A DNA stretch of 64,000 bases from Erysipelotrichaceae bacterium (GTDB lineage: Bacteria; Bacillota_I; Bacilli_A; Erysipelotrichales; Erysipelotrichaceae). Positions 60,497 to 64,000 of the stretch are shown here, one piece after another (within the stretch, counting starts at the first letter, position 1; the number at the start of each line of letters is the position of its first letter). Where the stretch lies: the NCBI GenBank assembly GCA_017405675.1, contig JAFRAB010000043.1:1-64000 (forward strand). Reading direction: 5' to 3'. The notes below the pieces were generated by a model that was given only the letters and a program-made list of their open reading frames with translations, was not told the origin of the DNA and did no database searches. The position numbers were made by a program, and so were the translations under genes.

Positions 60497-61763
60497 AATG
60501 AAGAAGCAAGTAGCTGAATATATTGAAAGCCATAAGGATGAGATAATCGAACTGGGTAATAACATGTTCAACCATCCTGAACTGGGCTTCAGAGAATTCA
60601 AAACCGCTGAAATAATCACGGAATACCGGGAAAAGCATAACATGAAAATTGATAAGCATTATGCCTATACCGGTTTATCCATTACGATTGGTTCCGGCCG
60701 TCCTCATATCGGAGTCCTGGCTGAAATGGATGCCATCCCAACTCAGGGACATCCGTGCGCCGATCCTGAAACAACTGCTGCTCATGCCTGCGGACATTCA
60801 ACCCAGGGAACTTCAACCCTGGCTGCCCTGGAAGCAGTAAATCATGTGATCAGCCAGCTAAAGGGAACGGTTACCCTGTTCTATACCCCTGCTGAAGAAT
60901 TCACTGATCTGGAATACCGCAAGGGACTCATTAAGGAAGGAAAGATAAAATACCTTTCCGGCAAGGAAAACATGCTGGTGGAAGGCCTCTTTGATGATGT
61001 GGACTGTATCCTGCATCTTCATGCCATGGGCGGCAATGAATACCGTTTCTCAGTCGGTTCGACCCTGGCAGGCTTCATTTACAAAAAGATAACCTTTATC
61101 GGCAAGGCTGCTCACGCTGCCATGATGCCGCATCTCGGCATCAACGCTCTTAACGAATGTGCCCTTTTCCTGAATGCGGTAGCTTATCTGCGTGAAACTT
61201 TCCGCGATGAGGACATGGTCAGGATCCACGGTATCATCGATGACGGCGGTAACACCGTTAACTCCATACCTGACAAGGTAGTCTATGAGTGTTATGTCAG
61301 AACAGCCAATTACAGCATTCTGCAGTCTCTCAATAAACAGCTCACGGAAACTGCACACCACTGTGCAGCTGCTATCGGCGGATCCTGCATTGTTGAAGAC
61401 ATTCCTGGTTACTTCCCGCTTATTCAGGACGAAAATCTCAACCGTGTAGTTGAAGATAACATACTGGATTACGCAGATGCCAGAACAATAAAGCACAATG
61501 AAACATCAGTAGCCGGCGGCGATGTAGGCGACATCTGCCTGTTCAAGCCGATCATTCAGTACGGATATACAGGAATCTCCGGGAGGATCCATGGAGCTGA
61601 CATGCGAGTAGAAGATCCTTATGAAGTATATGTCCTGCAGAGCAAGATACTGGCAGGATGTATACTCGATCTGCTGCAGGATCCGGAAAAAGTTGAATAT
61701 ATAAAAAAGAACTTCCAGCCTAAGATAACAATGGAAGATTACATTAAATATCTTGAAGGATAA
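60486..61763 (+). CDS. M20 family amidohydrolase
   Basis: 425 aa. Zinc amidohydrolase of the ACY1L2/AmhX-like group. Metal-binding HACGHSTQG near residue 100 and FYTPAEEFTD near 138, with the lid domain (about 190-300). MEDYIKYLEG ends the protein. The ATG at 60486 overlaps the surE stop by eleven bases; a later ATG at 60498 is possible. Substrate unknown, perhaps an N-acyl amino acid or dipeptide. Last gene of the OLD operon. Confidence 0.85.
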   Translation: MKNEMKKQVAEYIESHKDEIIELGNNMFNHPELGFREFKTAEIITEYREKHNMKIDKHYAYTGLSITIGSGRPHIGVLAEMDAIPTQGHPCADPETTAAHACGHSTQGTSTLAALEAVNHVISQLKGTVTLFYTPAEEFTDLEYRKGLIKEGKIKYLSGKENMLVEGLFDDVDCILHLHAMGGNEYRFSVGSTLAGFIYKKITFIGKAAHAAMMPHLGINALNECALFLNAVAYLRETFRDEDMVRIHGIIDDGGNTVNSIPDKVVYECYVRTANYSILQSLNKQLTETAHHCAAAIGGSCIVEDIPGYFPLIQDENLNRVVEDNILDYADARTIKHNETSVAGGDVGDICLFKPIIQYGYTGISGRIHGADMRVEDPYEVYVLQSKILAGCILDLLQDPEKVEYIKKNFQPKITMEDYIKYLEG

Positions 61764-61764
61764 G

Positions 61765-61790
61765 AAAATCGGTGAGCTTTCACCGATTTT
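61765..61790. terminator. Bidirectional terminator between the M20 gene and the AlkZ-related gene
   Basis: AAAATCGGTGA-GCTT-TCACCGATTTT, with A and T on each side so it serves both convergent genes. Confidence 0.88.
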
Positions 61791-62499
61791 ACTTTGCTTT
61801 TCTGATTATCTCCGTTTTACCTTTATATCCCAGTAATTTAGCTATTTTTCTCCCGTCATCAGGATACTGTTTAACCAGGAATCTGAACATGCGTTCATAT
61901 GATTCTTCCGGTGAGCGCTTATACATCTTTCTGATAAAACTCTTGCCATACATCTGTTCAGGTGTACTGTAGCGGGCAATTCCCCAGCCATAAGGCTGGC
62001 CTTTTTTATCGAGTTCATACTCAAAATCAGTGGTAAGAACATATCCCTGCATCTGCAGTCTGGTAATTATCGCTTCAAAACCGCTCTTGCCTTCCTTTCC
62101 CCAGTAACCTGTCAGTTTTTTCAGGCCTTTGGAAAGAATGGCATCATGTCTGATAAGTTCCTCGTAGACATTGATATCAGCTCCGTCTACTTTCAGTCCG
62201 TCATCGATACGAGCATCAAAATCATACCCGTCTCTGCGGAAATTGGCGAAATCAGGATACCATTTCAGCGAAATGTAACCGGCCTTGTTATTGAAGAACT
62301 TGCCGTAAACAACATCCCCCATTCTTAAAACCGGCCCTTTCCATTCCCATGGACCTTCAAGGGAAGTAAACCAGCGATCTGCCGGAGTATGTTCCTCAAT
62401 GGAAAAACCCTTTATTTCATTTTCGAAAAAAGGGAGAAATCCATATTTGAGAACTGCCTCATGCAGCTTTTCAGCACTGTCAAATACTTCTGTTATCAT
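61789..62499 (-). CDS. AlkZ-related protein
   Basis: 236 aa. The body resembles YcaQ/AlkZ DNA glycosylase relatives: LEGPWEWKGPVLRMGDVVYGKFF near residue 48, then KWYPDFANFRRDGYDFD and YGWGIARYSTPEQMYG near 170. A soluble cytoplasmic protein. Whether it has glycosylase activity is unknown. Its start overlaps the FlaR-type gene end by 20 bases; TTGGAAA is a weak binding site. Confidence 0.65.
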   Translation of the reverse strand: MITEVFDSAEKLHEAVLKYGFLPFFENEIKGFSIEEHTPADRWFTSLEGPWEWKGPVLRMGDVVYGKFFNNKAGYISLKWYPDFANFRRDGYDFDARIDDGLKVDGADINVYEELIRHDAILSKGLKKLTGYWGKEGKSGFEAIITRLQMQGYVLTTDFEYELDKKGQPYGWGIARYSTPEQMYGKSFIRKMYKRSPEESYERMFRFLVKQYPDDGRKIAKLLGYKGKTEIIRKAK

Positions 62500-62986
62500 T
62501 TTCCAATCTGTCTAAGTAACTGTTTACCTCTTCACGCGAAGTGAATCGTATGATATCTACATTTCTGCTGTCATTAAGAGCTTCTTTTATTCTGACAGCC
62601 TGATTGTCAGGAAACTGCCTGACATATTCACGGAATTCCGGCTCAAGAGTCTCCTCTACCCAGGGAAGATCATCTCTGACAGTACCGACTCTTTCCTGAA
62701 TTGATGCCAGACAGACTTCAACTGGCAGATCAAGATAGAAAACCGTGTCAGCAAAAGAAAGTCTGTACCTCAGAGTTCGGCCGTAGTTGCCATCCATGAT
62801 CCATTCAGCACGCTTCATTATCTCTGTTATTCTCTCATCAAAAACTTCTCTGGAAACTTCCGTAACATCCGGTTTCCAGTAGACCATATCCAGATGATAT
62901 ACCGGTATTCCAAGTATTTTGGATAAACGGCGTGAGAACACGGATTTCCCGGCTCCCGGGCATCCGATAACAAGTATCTTCTTCAT
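62480..62986 (-). CDS. P-loop kinase of the FlaR/topology-modulation type
   Basis: 168 aa. Walker A ILVIGCPGAGKSVFSRRL near residue 10; VYHLDMVYWKPDVTEVSREVF near 30 and WIMDGNYGRTLRYRLSFAD near 62 match the adenylate-kinase-like family often called DNA topology modulation protein FlaR. The true substrate is not known. It overlaps the AlkZ-related gene and lies two bases after the nucleoside kinase. Confidence 0.85.
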   Translation of the reverse strand: MKKILVIGCPGAGKSVFSRRLSKILGIPVYHLDMVYWKPDVTEVSREVFDERITEIMKRAEWIMDGNYGRTLRYRLSFADTVFYLDLPVEVCLASIQERVGTVRDDLPWVEETLEPEFREYVRQFPDNQAVRIKEALNDSRNVDIIRFTSREEVNSYLDRLENDNRSI

Positions 62987-62988
62987 GA

Positions 62989-64000
62989 TTACTTCAGCAG
63001 AACAGAACCACCGATGAATTCTCTCATGATAGAGTTGTTAGGGATCATGGAATCATCATAGATTGAATCAAAATACTTCAGGAAGTTCAGCATTCTTCTG
63101 GCTTCTGCGTATTCAGGTTCAGTTCTTTTTATCCTCTTTAACAGAGGCTCAGCATATTTCTTCAGTACGGCCAGCTCATAAATGCAGTTGGAGTTGAAGA
63201 AAACATCCGCTTCTGAATTATAAGGGAAAATATTGACATCCTCGCTCTTACGGACATCTGGCCACATATCGATGGTCCTCTGCGCTTCGCTGTTTCTGAA
63301 CTTATAGTCTCTGACTATTCTTCTTAACATACGGGCATCAGTGGTAGATACACGGTTATGGTGGTCAATTGAGATCGGAGTAAACGGCGAAATATAGATC
63401 TTGAACTTCATGTCATCATCAATTCCTTCCGTTAACAGTGAATTCATGGCATGAATTCCTTCTATGACGATGACAGTATCCTTATCAAGCTTTGTGATCC
63501 TGTTGCCATATGTCTTACATGAATGATTGAAGTCATATGTCGGAAGATCTACCTGTTCGCCCTCCAGCAGAGCATTGATGTGCTTTACAAACAGCTTTGT
63601 ATCAATAGCCCTGATGCTTTCCAGATCCGGCTTGCCGTTTTCATCGTATACACGTTCACTTAATTCCTTGTAATAGTCATCAGTTCCCATGTACAGTGTC
63701 TTTCGGCCGTTGACACCTAACTGAATGCACAGGCGTTTCGCAAAAGTCGTTTTTCCTGAGCTGCTTGGTCCGCAGATCAAAACAAGTCTGGCTTTTCTTT
63801 CACAAATCATATCGGCAAAATTGCTGATTTTCTTTTCATGCAGAGCTTCCTGCATCAGGATGATATCATCGATTTTATCATAAAGGATCTTTTCATTAAG
63901 ATCACTTACAAAGTTGACATTCATCAGCTGACCCCAGCGGGCGGATTCGCCAAAAGCAGCATATAACATGTCCTGTTCCTGGTATTCTACCAGTTTATCC
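62989..64000 (-). CDS. Nucleoside (uridine) kinase-like protein, 5' part outside the window
   Basis: Partial: the frame runs open past the right edge, so the ATG seen at 63969 is internal and at least 337 residues are visible. The kinase domain has Walker A ICGPSSSGKTTFAKRL and DDYYKELSERVYDENGKPDLES, with IVIEGIHAMNSLL further on, of the uridine kinase type. In relatives an N-terminal TGS/ThrRS-like domain precedes it, which would be in the missing part. Ends NNSIMREFIGGSVLLK. Confidence 0.82.
   Translation of the reverse strand, partial: DKLVEYQEQDMLYAAFGESARWGQLMNVNFVSDLNEKILYDKIDDIILMQEALHEKKISNFADMICERKARLVLICGPSSSGKTTFAKRLCIQLGVNGRKTLYMGTDDYYKELSERVYDENGKPDLESIRAIDTKLFVKHINALLEGEQVDLPTYDFNHSCKTYGNRITKLDKDTVIVIEGIHAMNSLLTEGIDDDMKFKIYISPFTPISIDHHNRVSTTDARMLRRIVRDYKFRNSEAQRTIDMWPDVRKSEDVNIFPYNSEADVFFNSNCIYELAVLKKYAEPLLKRIKRTEPEYAEARRMLNFLKYFDSIYDDSMIPNNSIMREFIGGSVLLK

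Noticed and set aside
1..64000. Insertion sequences, prophage or CRISPR arrays
   Set aside because: No transposase, integrase, Cas-like protein or regular spaced repeats were seen on either strand.

Overview
The window reads as a stretch of chromosome from a low-to-moderate GC Gram-positive bacterium. The gene complement (PASTA kinase with PP2C phosphatase, a SufC-D-S-U-B operon, CIRCE-controlled groESL, a leucine T-box, encoded tRNA CCA ends, an LPXTG-like surface protein, no outer-membrane genes) points to Bacillota. An Erysipelotrichia-type anaerobe is my best guess; this is an inference from gene content and order, not a search result. The window is almost wholly housekeeping, with genes tightly packed and often overlapping by a few bases. 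No IS element, prophage or CRISPR array was seen.

Layout. 95-2028 (-): a three-gene ABC export operon (adaptor, ATPase, and a permease that stops early). 2360-5648 (-): YitT, RidA, a 54-aa membrane peptide, TrmL, a TIGR01906-type membrane protein and RdgB. 5763-6879 (-): infC-rpmI-rplT behind an attenuator. 7094-9740 (-): leuS with its T-box leader. 9784-12719: a radical SAM gene, an MFS transporter and a Cof-type phosphatase. 12817-12923 (-): an odd structured RNA with a tRNA-like T arm. 12934-18099 (-): the SUF iron-sulfur operon plus a DIP1984 gene. 18238-21395 (+): two PrsA-like foldases, a phosphoesterase and a HIT protein. 22298-24287 (+): groES-groEL. 25133-28024 (+): a large M16C peptidase. 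29399-29917 (-): a six-tRNA operon. 30790-33814 (-): a thioredoxin-fold lipoprotein and a U32 protein. 33986-37990 (-): a VaFE/SpaA surface adhesin with a barnase/barstar pair. 38767-41119 (-): ftsA-ftsZ, divergent from rpmB. 41813-51334 (-): a conserved block rpe-rsgA-PASTA kinase-PP2C-rlmN-rsmB-priA-gmk. 51450-56619: RqcH/FbpA, an MFS gene, rapZ, a YcxB-like gene and a WYL regulator. 57319-61763 (+): an operon of a compact OLD-family nuclease, a DUF2974 lipase-like protein, SurE and an M20 hydrolase. 61789-64000 (-): an AlkZ-related protein, a FlaR-type kinase and the partial C-terminal part of a nucleoside kinase.

Regulation visible in the sequence is rich. There are a T-box (leuS), an attenuator hairpin and AUA start codon (infC), a CIRCE operator (groESL), many extended -10 promoters of the form TGNTATAAT, and a group of genes with no Shine-Dalgarno whose start codon lies 6-7 nt after a -10 box, which suggests leaderless mRNAs. 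Several intrinsic terminators overlap the final codons of the genes they end; the clearest is a 26-bp perfect palindrome at 10719-10744 that holds the stop codons of two convergent genes.

The best leads for something new are the tRNA-like RNA at 12817-12923, the leaderless gene set, the compact OLD-nuclease operon with an inverted repeat over its promoter, and the surface adhesin/RNase cluster at 33986-37990. All are read by eye; no alignment, folding or database search was run.
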